Assembly: GCF_003574445.1 (NCBI RefSeq)
Contig: NZ_KZ984568.1
Span: 1-64,000 of the forward strand
DNA: 64,000 nt
DNA from: Streptomyces sp. YIM 130001
GTDB taxonomy: Bacteria; Actinomycetota; Actinomycetes; Streptomycetales; Streptomycetaceae
Direction: 5' to 3'
The notes under the pieces were generated by a model, which saw only the letters and a program-made list of their open reading frames with translations, made no database searches and had not been told where the DNA came from. The translations under genes were made by a program, and so were the position numbers. How positions within the stretch are numbered: position 1 is the stretch's first letter; each line of letters begins with the position of its first letter. Shown piece after piece: positions 15,777 through 23,078 of the stretch.

Positions 15777-16493
15777 TCAGCCCGTGCGGCGCAGGGCTTC
15801 GCTGAGCCGGCCGGCCGCGTCGATGATGGCCTGGGCGTGCATCCGGCCGGGGTGCCGGGTGAGTCGCTCGATCGGTCCGGAGACCGAGACGGCGGCGACC
15901 ACGCGGTTCGACGGGCCGCGCACCGGTGCGGAGACGGAGGCGACGCCGGGCTCGCGCTCGCCGATCGACTGGGCCCAGCCGCGGCGTCGTACACCGGAAA
16001 GGGCGGTCGCCGTGAAGCGGGCGCCCTGCAGTCCGCGGTGCAGACGCTCCGGCTCTTCCCAGGCCATCAGGATCTGGGCGGACGAGCCGGCCTTCATGGT
16101 GAGGGTGGAGCCGACCGGAACGGTGTCGCGCAGTCCGGAGAGGCGCTCCGCCGCGGCGACGCAGATGCGCATGTCGCCCTGGCGGCGGTAGAGCTGGGCG
16201 CTCTCGCCGGTCACGTCCCGCAGGTGAGTGAGTACCGGTCCGGCGGTGGCGAGCAGCCGGTCCTCGCCGGCGGCCGCCGCGAGTTCGGAGAGCCGGGGGC
16301 CCAGGATGAACCGGCCCTGCATGTCACGCGCCACCATGCGGTGGTGTTCAAGGGCCACGGCAAGGCGGTGTGCCGTGGGTCGTGCCAGTCCGGTCGCTGC
16401 AACCAACCCGGCGAGGGTGGCCGGACCGGACTCCAGAGCGCTCAGGACGAGAGCCGCCTTGTCGAGAACGCCGACGCCGCTAGAGTTGTCCAT
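15777..16493 (-). CDS. ndgR: IclR-family regulator NdgR
   Basis: A 238-residue IclR-type regulator, the same length as S. coelicolor NdgR, which controls leucine/methionine-related genes and antibiotic production in response to amino acids. The N-terminal winged helix-turn-helix is GPATLAGLVAATGLARPTAHRLAVAL (about residues 24-49). The effector domain follows, with SAQLYRRQGDMRICVAAAERL and the C-terminal SVSGPIERLTR characteristic of IclR. The start is the ATG at 16493 (MDNSSGVGVL). It is divergent from leuCD across 184 bases that hold a clear inverted repeat, so it most likely regulates leuCD and itself. Confidence 0.9.
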   Translation of the reverse strand: MDNSSGVGVLDKAALVLSALESGPATLAGLVAATGLARPTAHRLAVALEHHRMVARDMQGRFILGPRLSELAAAAGEDRLLATAGPVLTHLRDVTGESAQLYRRQGDMRICVAAAERLSGLRDTVPVGSTLTMKAGSSAQILMAWEEPERLHRGLQGARFTATALSGVRRRGWAQSIGEREPGVASVSAPVRGPSNRVVAAVSVSGPIERLTRHPGRMHAQAIIDAAGRLSEALRRTG

Positions 16494-16525
16494 GCAACGA
16501 TACTCGCGTCTCACTCTGTGAAACG

Positions 16526-16550
16526 CAAGTTCAATTTTCCAGGGAACTTG
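16526..16550. promoter_or_regulatory. Inverted repeat in the ndgR-leuC intergenic region, putative NdgR operator
   Basis: CAAGTTC-N11-GAACTTG is a perfect 7-bp inverted repeat, 33 bases before the ndgR start and 128 before leuC. A divergently placed IclR regulator usually binds such a site. Assignment to NdgR is inferred from position. Confidence 0.6.
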
Positions 16551-16677
16551 TCACCCTGTACGGACAGTGGTCCGGGCGACAAACCGGGCATGGCGGTCTA
16601 CGTCCGGGACAGGGGTACGGACGTCGGCGCCCACATCTCTAGTTGGGCCGGCGTGACAACCGGCCGGAGGGAAAGCG

Positions 16678-18108
16678 ATGGGTAGGACACTCGCGGAGAA
16701 GGTCTGGGACGACCACGTCGTCCGGCGCGCCGAGGGCGAGCCCGACCTCCTCTTCATCGATCTGCACCTGCTGCACGAGGTGACCAGCCCGCAGGCCTTC
16801 GACGGTCTGCGCCAGACCGGACGCCAGGTGCGGCGCCTCGACCTCACCATCGCGACCGAGGACCACAACACCCCCACCCTCGACATCGACAAGCCCATCG
16901 CCGACCCGGTCTCGCGCGCCCAGTTGGAGACCCTGCGCAAGAACTGCGCGGACTTCGGCGTACGGCTGCACCCGCTCGGCGACGTCGAGCAGGGCGTCGT
17001 GCACGTCGTCGGCCCCCAGCTGGGACTGACCCAGCCGGGCACCACCGTGGTCTGCGGCGACTCGCACACCTCGACGCACGGCGCGTTCGGCGCGCTGGCC
17101 TTCGGCATCGGCACCTCCCAGGTCGAGCACGTGCTCGCCACCCAGACGCTGCCCCTGGCCCGTCCGCGGACCATGGCCATCACCGTCGACGGCGAACTGC
17201 CCGACGGCGTCACCGCGAAGGACCTGATCCTGGCCATCATCGCCAAGATCGGCACCGGCGGCGGCCAGGGCTACATCCTCGAGTATCGCGGCTCCGCCAT
17301 CGAGAAGCTCTCGATGGAGGCCCGGATGACCATCTGCAACATGTCGATCGAGGCCGGCGCCCGCGCGGGCATGATCGCCCCCGACGAGACGACCTTCGAC
17401 TACATCAAGGGCCGTCCGCACGCCCCGCAGGGCGAGGACTGGGACGCGGCGGTCGCGTACTGGAAGACGCTGCGCAGCGACGACGACGCCGACTTCGACG
17501 CCGAGGTCGTCATCGACGCGGCCTCCCTCGCGCCGTTCGTCACCTGGGGCACCAACCCCGGCCAGGGCGCGCCCCTGTCGGCGCACGTCCCCGATCCTGC
17601 TTCGTACGAGGACGCTTCGGAGCGCCACGCGGCCGAGAAGGCCCTGGAGTACATGGGTCTCACGGCCGGACAGGCGCTGCGCGACATCAAGGTCGACACG
17701 GTCTTCGTAGGTTCGTGCACCAACGGTCGGATCGAGGACCTGCGGGCCGCAGCCGCGATCGTCGAGGGCCGCAAAGTCGCCGACGGCGTACGGATGCTGG
17801 TCGTGCCGGGCTCGGCGCGGGTCGGTCTGCAGGCCGTGGACGAAGGCCTGGACACGGTGTTCAAGCAGGCCGGTGCCGAATGGCGGCACGCCGGCTGCTC
17901 GATGTGTCTCGGCATGAACCCCGACCAACTCGCCCCGGGCGAGCGCTCCGCATCCACCTCCAACCGCAACTTCGAGGGCCGGCAGGGCAAGGGTGGCCGC
18001 ACCCATCTGGTGTCGCCGCAGGTCGCCGCGGCGACCGCGGTCCTGGGGCACCTGGCCTCGCCCGCCGACCTGTCCGACGCCGACGCCCGTACGCCCGCTG
18101 GAGTCTGA
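16678..18108 (+). CDS. leuC: 3-isopropylmalate dehydratase large subunit
   Basis: A 476-residue aconitase-family subunit that, with LeuD, converts 2-isopropylmalate to 3-isopropylmalate in leucine synthesis. The 4Fe-4S cysteines lie in GSCTNGRIEDLRAA and in GCSMCLGMNPD near the C terminus. VVCGDSHTSTHGAFGALAFG (around residues 121-140) is the family signature. The ATG has GGAGGG eight bases upstream. It is followed six bases later by leuD, an obvious two-gene operon, and preceded by the NdgR control region. Confidence 0.97.
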   Translation: MGRTLAEKVWDDHVVRRAEGEPDLLFIDLHLLHEVTSPQAFDGLRQTGRQVRRLDLTIATEDHNTPTLDIDKPIADPVSRAQLETLRKNCADFGVRLHPLGDVEQGVVHVVGPQLGLTQPGTTVVCGDSHTSTHGAFGALAFGIGTSQVEHVLATQTLPLARPRTMAITVDGELPDGVTAKDLILAIIAKIGTGGGQGYILEYRGSAIEKLSMEARMTICNMSIEAGARAGMIAPDETTFDYIKGRPHAPQGEDWDAAVAYWKTLRSDDDADFDAEVVIDAASLAPFVTWGTNPGQGAPLSAHVPDPASYEDASERHAAEKALEYMGLTAGQALRDIKVDTVFVGSCTNGRIEDLRAAAAIVEGRKVADGVRMLVVPGSARVGLQAVDEGLDTVFKQAGAEWRHAGCSMCLGMNPDQLAPGERSASTSNRNFEGRQGKGGRTHLVSPQVAAATAVLGHLASPADLSDADARTPAGV

Positions 18109-18114
18109 TCAGCC

Positions 18115-18708
18115 ATGGAAGCATTCACCACGCACACCGGACGGGCCGTCCCGCTGCGCCGCAGCAACGTCGACACCGACCAGATCATCCCCGCGCACTG
18201 GCTCAAGAAGGTCACCCGCGACGGGTTCGAGGACGGGCTCTTCGAGGCCTGGCGCAAGGACCCCGAATTCGTGCTCAACAAGGCCGATTACCAGGGTGCG
18301 ACGGTCCTGGTCGCGGGGCCCGACTTCGGTACGGGCTCCTCCCGCGAGCACGCCGTCTGGGCCCTGCAGAACTACGGCTTCAAGACGGTGATCTCGTCCC
18401 GCTTCGCCGACATCTTCCGCGGCAACTCGCTGAAGAACGGCCTGCTCACCGTCGTACTGGAACAGGACGTCGTGGACCGGCTGTGGGCGCTCGTGGAAGC
18501 CGACGCGCAGGCCGAGATCACGGTGGACCTGCAGGACCGCCAGGTGCGCGCCGAGGGCGTCACGGCCGACTTCGAGCTCGACGAGAACTCCCGTTGGCGG
18601 CTCCTGAACGGCCTCGACGACATCAGCATCACGCTGCAGAACGAGGCGGACATCGTGTCGTACGAGGCAGGGCGCCCCACATTCAAGCCCAGCACCGTCC
18701 AGGTCTGA
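18115..18708 (+). CDS. leuD: 3-isopropylmalate dehydratase small subunit
   Basis: A 197-residue swivel-domain subunit of isopropylmalate isomerase. It shows the N-terminal RRSNVDTDQIIPAHWLKKV, the active-site segment GPDFGTGSSREHAVWALQNY and SRFADIFRGNSLKNGLL, all standard for LeuD. The start is six bases after the leuC stop, so translation is coupled. A hairpin terminator follows 40 bases after the stop. Confidence 0.97.
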   Translation: MEAFTTHTGRAVPLRRSNVDTDQIIPAHWLKKVTRDGFEDGLFEAWRKDPEFVLNKADYQGATVLVAGPDFGTGSSREHAVWALQNYGFKTVISSRFADIFRGNSLKNGLLTVVLEQDVVDRLWALVEADAQAEITVDLQDRQVRAEGVTADFELDENSRWRLLNGLDDISITLQNEADIVSYEAGRPTFKPSTVQV

Positions 18709-18750
18709 CACACTCCGACCCCCATCTGCACCAGCAGCACACGCTCTTCG

Positions 18751-18781
18751 AGAACCGCGGTCTCCACGAGGCCGCGGTTCT
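18751..18781 (+). terminator. Terminator after leuCD
   Basis: AGAACCGCGG and CCGCGGTTCT form a perfect 10-bp stem around an 11-base loop, about 40 bases after leuD. No T run. Confidence 0.75.
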
Positions 18782-18967
18782 GCGTTTCCCGGGGCTGCGC
18801 CCCACTAACCGCCCCCGGGAACAAGCCAGTTGGCCCGAAGCAGTAGGGTCGGTATCCAGCCTGTACGGAGTGCGACTTCGGCCGTCGGAAGGTGTCGATC
18901 GCCCCATTTGGACGGCACGCTGAGACCTCGTTGAGCGACAACTCGCCCTAGATGGCACAATCTGTGC

Positions 18968-19210
18968 ATGGATCGCGACAGCCAACTCCAGCTCTACGGA
19001 CTCGTCGCGGACCGGCTGAAAGAAGCGCACACAAGGGTGCGCGCACTGCAAGTCCCGGAGGGCGTACGGATGGCGCTGACCCGGAAGCTGCTGGTCGTAA
19101 CGGCCGCGGCCAAACACGATCTCGCTGATGCGGCAAGGCGTCTGGACCTGTTCATGAAGGACCTGGACGAGGGCCGCTTTCCCGAAGGTGGCCCTGCCGA
19201 CCGAACTTGA
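18968..19210 (+). CDS. Small conserved helical protein of unknown function
   Basis: An 80-residue protein predicted from its sequence to be mostly helical (DRDSQLQLYGLVADRLKEAH, followed by ALQVPEGVRMALTRKLL and a charged end). No membrane segment, metal motif or named domain is visible. It has good codon bias and sits between leuCD and hupS, a place where I recall a conserved Streptomyces hypothetical protein. The ATG at 18968 lacks a strong ribosome-binding site (TGGCACAATCTGTGC precedes it), so it may be a leaderless or weakly translated message. Confidence 0.7.
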   Translation: MDRDSQLQLYGLVADRLKEAHTRVRALQVPEGVRMALTRKLLVVTAAAKHDLADAARRLDLFMKDLDEGRFPEGGPADRT

Positions 19211-19257
19211 TGTGGTCGACTCCGTTGCGGCACAAGGGTGATTAGCCCGTTTCGTGT

Positions 19258-19286
19258 TTGATTTGCGGTATACATCTGCCTAACGT
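19258..19286 (+). promoter_or_regulatory. Putative hupS promoter
   Basis: TTGATT (19258-19263), 17 bases, TAACGT (19281-19286) fits a housekeeping-type promoter, in a noticeably A/T-rich stretch 51 bases before hupS. No other good match lies nearby. Confidence 0.5.
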
Positions 19287-19337
19287 GCGAAAAAGCTTGA
19301 ACAGATTCGTTCTGGCAATGTCTCCGAAGGGGAAGAC

Positions 19338-20000
19338 GTGAACAAGGCGCAGCTCGTAGAAACGATTGCCGACAAGGTCGGTGGCCGTCAGCAGGCCGGC
19401 GAAGCGGTGGACGCGGTACTCGACGCCATCGTTCGTGCCGTGGTCAGCGGAGACCGTGTCTCGGTCACCGGCTTCGGTTCGTTCGAGAAGGTCGACCGCC
19501 CCGCCCGCTACGCCCGCAACCCGCAGACCGGGGAGCGCGTACGGGTCAAGAAGACCTCCGTTCCGCGCTTCCGTGCCGGACAGGGCTTCAAGGACCTGGT
19601 GAGTGGTTCGAAGAAGCTCCCGAAGAACGACGTCGCGGTCAAGAAGGCGCCCAAGGGCAGCCTTTCCGGCGGCACCAAGACCACCGCCAAGGCGGCCACG
19701 AAGAAGGCCACCGCCAAGAAGGCCACGGCGAAGAAGGCCACCGCCAAGAAGACGACGGCCAAGAAGACCACGGCCAAGAAGGCGACCGCGAAGAAGACCG
19801 CGCCCGCCAAGAAGGCCACGGCCACGGCCACGGCGAAGAAGGCCACCACGAAGAAGACGGCGGCCAAGAAGACCACGGCCAAGAAGGCGACCGCGAAGAA
19901 GACCGCGCCCGCCAAGAAGGCCACGGCCAAGAAGGCGCCCGCCAAGAAGGCCACCGGGCGCAAGACCACCGCCAAGAAGGCCACCGCCAGGAAGAAGTGA
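19338..20000 (+). CDS. hupS: HU-type nucleoid protein with histone H1-like lysine-rich tail
   Basis: A 220-residue DNA-binding protein. Residues 1-95 are a standard HU domain: MNKAQLVETIADKV, GFGSFEKVDRPARYARNPQT and the DNA-binding arm ending VPRFRAGQGFKDLV. Residues 100-220 are a histone-H1-like tail of KKATAKKTTAKK repeats with no ordered fold. In Streptomyces HupS is the sporulation-associated HU that compacts spore chromosomes. The GTG start has GAAGGGGAAGA just upstream. The tail DNA contains a perfect 69-bp direct repeat, so its length may vary between strains. Confidence 0.96.
   Translation: MNKAQLVETIADKVGGRQQAGEAVDAVLDAIVRAVVSGDRVSVTGFGSFEKVDRPARYARNPQTGERVRVKKTSVPRFRAGQGFKDLVSGSKKLPKNDVAVKKAPKGSLSGGTKTTAKAATKKATAKKATAKKATAKKTTAKKTTAKKATAKKTAPAKKATATATAKKATTKKTAAKKTTAKKATAKKTAPAKKATAKKAPAKKATGRKTTAKKATARKK
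19756..19929 (+). repeat. Direct repeat inside the hupS tail
   Basis: Bases 19756-19824 and 19861-19929 are identical (69 bp, 105-bp offset), both within the lysine-rich coding region and in the same frame. The two units are separated by 36 bases of similar composition. Such repeats can expand or shrink by slippage or recombination. Confidence 0.85.
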
Positions 20001-20033
20001 CGACGGCGGCCACGCAGGGCTCACTCACACGCC

Positions 20034-20063
20034 GGGCCGGTCTCCCCGAGGGGAGACCGGCCC
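20034..20063. terminator. Terminator after hupS
   Basis: GGGCCGGTCTCCCC-GAG-GGGAGACCGGCCC, a stem of about 13 bp starting 34 bases after the hupS stop. Very stable, without a T run. Confidence 0.8.
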
Positions 20064-20136
20064 GCGGTGTGCGGTGGGCCCTCCGTCGTCGCGGCCACCT
20101 GTCCGCGCGCGGACACCGGGCCGATACGCTGCGGGC

Positions 20137-20340
20137 ATGCAGGCGACCGCGTACACCTACGACTCCGAATCCCGCAGCGGCAGCGTGCTGCTGGACGACG
20201 GCACGCCGGTGCCGTTCGACACCGCGGCCTTCGACGCGGGCGGTCTGCGCCTGCTGCGCCCCGGTCAGCGGGTGCGGATCGAGACCGAAGGCGACGGCGA
20301 CGCCCGGCGGATCACTCTGGTGACGCTGCAGACTTTCTGA
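20137..20340 (+). CDS. Small cold-shock-like protein of unknown function
   Basis: A 67-residue protein with a pattern resembling the cold-shock/OB fold: a strand, then SGSVLLDDGTPVPFDTAAFD, LRLLRPGQRVRIETEG and ARRITLVTL. The aromatic RNP1/RNP2 motifs of true Csp proteins are missing, so nucleic-acid binding is uncertain. The ATG at 20137 has only a weak upstream GC-rich sequence (GCTGCGGGC). Its last 29 bases overlap the end of fbiD on the other strand, so the two converge tail-to-tail. Confidence 0.72.
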   Translation: MQATAYTYDSESRSGSVLLDDGTPVPFDTAAFDAGGLRLLRPGQRVRIETEGDGDARRITLVTLQTF

Positions 20341-21013
20341 GATCCCGCCACGGCGCGGGCCCGAACGGGCCGGCGGCGCCGGCCGTGCGAGGGCCCACGC
20401 CCAGCTCGAGAGCGGCCGCCAAGTCGTCCCAGGTGTCCACGTCCTGCCGGACGCCGGGAACGTCGGGCACGAGGAGTTCGCTGGCGCCCGACGCCAGATG
20501 CCGCGCCCTGGACGGCCCGCCGAAGGCCGGCGCCAGCGTCACGCCCGGAGCCGCCGCGAGCAGAGTCGTACCGATTCCCGCCGCGTCCGTCAGAAAGGAA
20601 CGCGGAAATGCGGCGGCGGAATGGAGAACCCGTAGCAATTCCGCAGGCCGAAGTGCGGGAAGGTCTGCATTGAGCGCCGCGACGGCTGTCGCCGGATGAA
20701 GTGCGCGGGCAGCCTGTGCCCCGTGTGCGAGTGCCGCGTTGAGACCGTCGGCCGGTTCGTCCGTGACGACCCGGGCGCCGAGCGCGGCGAGTTCCCGTGT
20801 GGCGAGCGCATCGTCCGTGACTACCACCACATCGCGCACGGCCGGGCAGGCGAGAGCCGCGGCCACCGTGTCCTGGGCGAACGCGAGCGCGAGCGAGGGC
20901 CGCAGGGCCGCGCGGGCCGCTCCGGCCAGCCTGCTCTTGGCCCGCAGCAGCGGCTTCAGGGGTATGACCAGGGTCCACGTGCCGGGCGGGGCCGGGTCGG
21001 AATCTGTGCGCAT
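20312..21013 (-). CDS. fbiD: Phosphoenolpyruvate/2-phospholactate guanylyltransferase (F420 biosynthesis)
   Basis: A 233-residue CofC/FbiD-family nucleotidyltransferase that activates phosphoenolpyruvate (or 2-phospholactate) with GTP at the start of coenzyme F420 synthesis. It begins with the nucleotide-binding LVIPLKPLLRAKSRLAG (K-x-x-x-R region). VVVVTDDALATRELAALGA and the metal-binding ALNADLPALRP follow, then DAAGIGTTLLAA and the substrate-binding FGGPSRARHL. ATG at 21013 or 21022 is possible; neither has a strong ribosome-binding site. The other fbi genes are not in this window, which is normal in Streptomyces. Confidence 0.88.
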   Translation of the reverse strand: MRTDSDPAPPGTWTLVIPLKPLLRAKSRLAGAARAALRPSLALAFAQDTVAAALACPAVRDVVVVTDDALATRELAALGARVVTDEPADGLNAALAHGAQAARALHPATAVAALNADLPALRPAELLRVLHSAAAFPRSFLTDAAGIGTTLLAAAPGVTLAPAFGGPSRARHLASGASELLVPDVPGVRQDVDTWDDLAAALELGVGPRTAGAAGPFGPAPWRDLRKSAASPE

Positions 21014-21129
21014 CGCGCCCATTCTCGCCCGACGACCACTACGAACAGGCGAGCTATACCCCGAAGGGTGGGCGTACGGTGTTCTCGACAGACGGGGGGC
21101 CCGGGGCGACACTTGTGCGTCCGCCCGAG

Positions 21130-21177
21130 CCTGTACCAGGTCAGTAGAGGCCGGAACCTGTTCCAGGTCAGTAGAGG
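21130..21177 (+). repeat. Duplicated leader segment carrying the plsC-like gene's ribosome-binding site
   Basis: Two 21-base units, 21130-21150 and 21157-21177, read CCTGTaCCAGGTCAGTAGAGG and CCTGTtCCAGGTCAGTAGAGG (one mismatch, 27-base period). Each ends in a purine run; the second supplies the Shine-Dalgarno sequence for the start at 21189. Confidence 0.85.
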
Positions 21178-21188
21178 AAGGTGTCCGA

Positions 21189-21953
21189 GTGTCCCGCCGC
21201 AGAATCGGCTTCTGGTACCGCCTTGCGGCGGTCATCGCAAAACCGCCGCTTGTGCTTCTCTTCAAGCGGGACTGGCACGGAATGAAGCACATTCCGGCGG
21301 ACGGCGGGTTTATCACGGCGGTCAATCACAACTCGTATGTCGACCCGCTTTCGTATGCCCACTTTCAGTACAACACCGGTCGGGTGCCTCGATTCCTGGC
21401 CAAAGCGGCACTCTTTGATGTGACCTTTGTCGGAATGATGCTGCGCGGTACGGGCCAGATTCCGGTCTACCGCGAGACCACGAATGCGCTCGACGCCTTC
21501 CGTGCCGCGGTGGATGCCATCGAGCGCGGGGAGTGCGTCGCCTTCTATCCGGAGGGCACCCTGACCCGCGACCCCGAAATGTGGCCCATGATCGGCAAGA
21601 CGGGCGCGGCGCGGGTGGCCCTGGAGACGCGTTGCCCGGTGGTCCCGGTGGCCCAGTGGGGCGCCAATCTGGCGATGCCGCCGTACGCCAAGGAGAAGAA
21701 GTTCCGGTTCTTCCCCCGTAAGACCCTCGAGGTACTCGCCGGTGAACCCGTCGACCTGTCGGCCTTCTACGGCAAGGAGCCGACGCCCGAGGTGCTGAAG
21801 GAGGCGACCGAGGTCATCATGGCCGCCATCACCTCGTTGCTCGAGGAACTCCGCGGTGAACAGGCCCCGGAGAGGCCGTACGACCCGCGCCAGGCACGTA
21901 TCGAACAGCGGCGCAAGGCCGCGGGCAGCACGTCCCGGGAGGACACCAAGTGA
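21189..21953 (+). CDS. 1-acyl-sn-glycerol-3-phosphate acyltransferase family protein
   Basis: A 254-residue PlsC-type acyltransferase that would transfer an acyl chain to lysophosphatidate or a related glycerol lipid at the membrane. The catalytic motif appears as NHNSYVDPL (an H-x4-D variant), and the phosphate-binding block as FYPEGTLTRD. VARVALE-type and PVVPVAQWG motifs follow. The N-terminal RIGFWYRLAAVIAKPPLVLL may be a membrane anchor. The GTG at 21189 is preferred because AGAGGAAGG lies just upstream. The stop overlaps gpsA by four bases (GTGA), joining two steps of phospholipid synthesis in one operon. Confidence 0.9.
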   Translation: MSRRRIGFWYRLAAVIAKPPLVLLFKRDWHGMKHIPADGGFITAVNHNSYVDPLSYAHFQYNTGRVPRFLAKAALFDVTFVGMMLRGTGQIPVYRETTNALDAFRAAVDAIERGECVAFYPEGTLTRDPEMWPMIGKTGAARVALETRCPVVPVAQWGANLAMPPYAKEKKFRFFPRKTLEVLAGEPVDLSAFYGKEPTPEVLKEATEVIMAAITSLLEELRGEQAPERPYDPRQARIEQRRKAAGSTSREDTK

Positions 21954-22960
21954 CACGCCCTGTGAAGGCAGCCGTCTTCGGAACCGGCTCCTGGGGTACG
22001 GCATTCGCCATGGTGCTCGCGGACGCCGGCTGCGACGTGACGCTCTGGGGGCGCCGCCCCGAGGTGGCCGACGCGGTCAACTCCGCGCGGGAGAACCCCG
22101 GATACCTTCCGGGAGTCGCACTGCCGGAGCGGATCAGAGCCACCACGGATCCCGCCGAGGCCGCGCGCGGCGCGCAGTTCACCGTGCTCGCCGTGCCCTC
22201 GCAGACGCTGCGGGCGAACCTGGCGGCATGGGCACCGCTGCTCGATCCCGGCACCGTGCTGGTCTCCTTGATGAAGGGCGTCGAGCTCGGCTCCGCCATG
22301 CGCATGAGCGAGGTCATCGAGGACGTCACCAAGGTCGGCCAGGAGCGCATCGCCGTCGTCACCGGACCGAACCTGGCCCGAGAGATCGCCGCGAGGCAGC
22401 CGGCCGCCGCGGTGGTCGCCTGCGGCGACGAAGCCGTCGCCAAACGGCTGCAGGCGGCCTCGCACACCCCGTACTTCCGGCCGTACACCAACACCGACGT
22501 GGTGGGCTGCGAGCTCGGCGGCGCGGTGAAGAACGTCATCGGTCTCGCGGTCGGCATCGCCGACGGCATGGGGCTCGGCGACAACACCAAGGGCTCCCTG
22601 ATCACCCGCGGCCTCGCCGAGACCACCCGGCTCGGCCTGGCGATGGGTGCCGACCCGCTCACGTTCTCCGGACTCGCCGGTCTGGGCGACCTGGTGGCGA
22701 CCTGCTCCTCTCCGCTGTCCCGGAACCACACCTTCGGTACCAACCTGGGCAAGGGCATGACCCTGGAGGAGACCATCGCGGTCACCAAGCAGACCGCCGA
22801 GGGCGTCAAGTCCTGCGAGTCCGTGGCCGATCTGGCCGCGCGGCACGGCGTCGAGATGCCGATCACCGCCACGGTCGTCGACATCGTGCACCACGGCAAG
22901 CCGCCGCTGGTCGCGCTCAAGGAGCTCATGTCGCGCAGCGCCAAGCCCGAACGGCGCTGA
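21950..22960 (+). CDS. gpsA: NAD(P)-dependent glycerol-3-phosphate dehydrogenase
   Basis: A 336-residue enzyme that reduces dihydroxyacetone phosphate to sn-glycerol-3-phosphate, the phospholipid backbone. The Rossmann motif is FGTGSWGTAFA (GxGxxG at residues 11-16). The catalytic lysine lies in GGAVKNVIGLAVG near residue 193. The C-terminal GLAGLGDLVATCSSPLSRN is diagnostic. GTG start overlapping the acyltransferase gene. Standard family length. Confidence 0.96.
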   Translation: MTRPVKAAVFGTGSWGTAFAMVLADAGCDVTLWGRRPEVADAVNSARENPGYLPGVALPERIRATTDPAEAARGAQFTVLAVPSQTLRANLAAWAPLLDPGTVLVSLMKGVELGSAMRMSEVIEDVTKVGQERIAVVTGPNLAREIAARQPAAAVVACGDEAVAKRLQAASHTPYFRPYTNTDVVGCELGGAVKNVIGLAVGIADGMGLGDNTKGSLITRGLAETTRLGLAMGADPLTFSGLAGLGDLVATCSSPLSRNHTFGTNLGKGMTLEETIAVTKQTAEGVKSCESVADLAARHGVEMPITATVVDIVHHGKPPLVALKELMSRSAKPERR

Positions 22961-23078
22961 CACGCGCGCCACATCACCCGGTACCGCCGGTACTCGGGCC
23001 GCGCGGCACGCGGCACACCGGACGGTGCGCACGCCGGGCGCTGACGCGGCCGGAACCACCGGGTACGCTGCACGCGAT

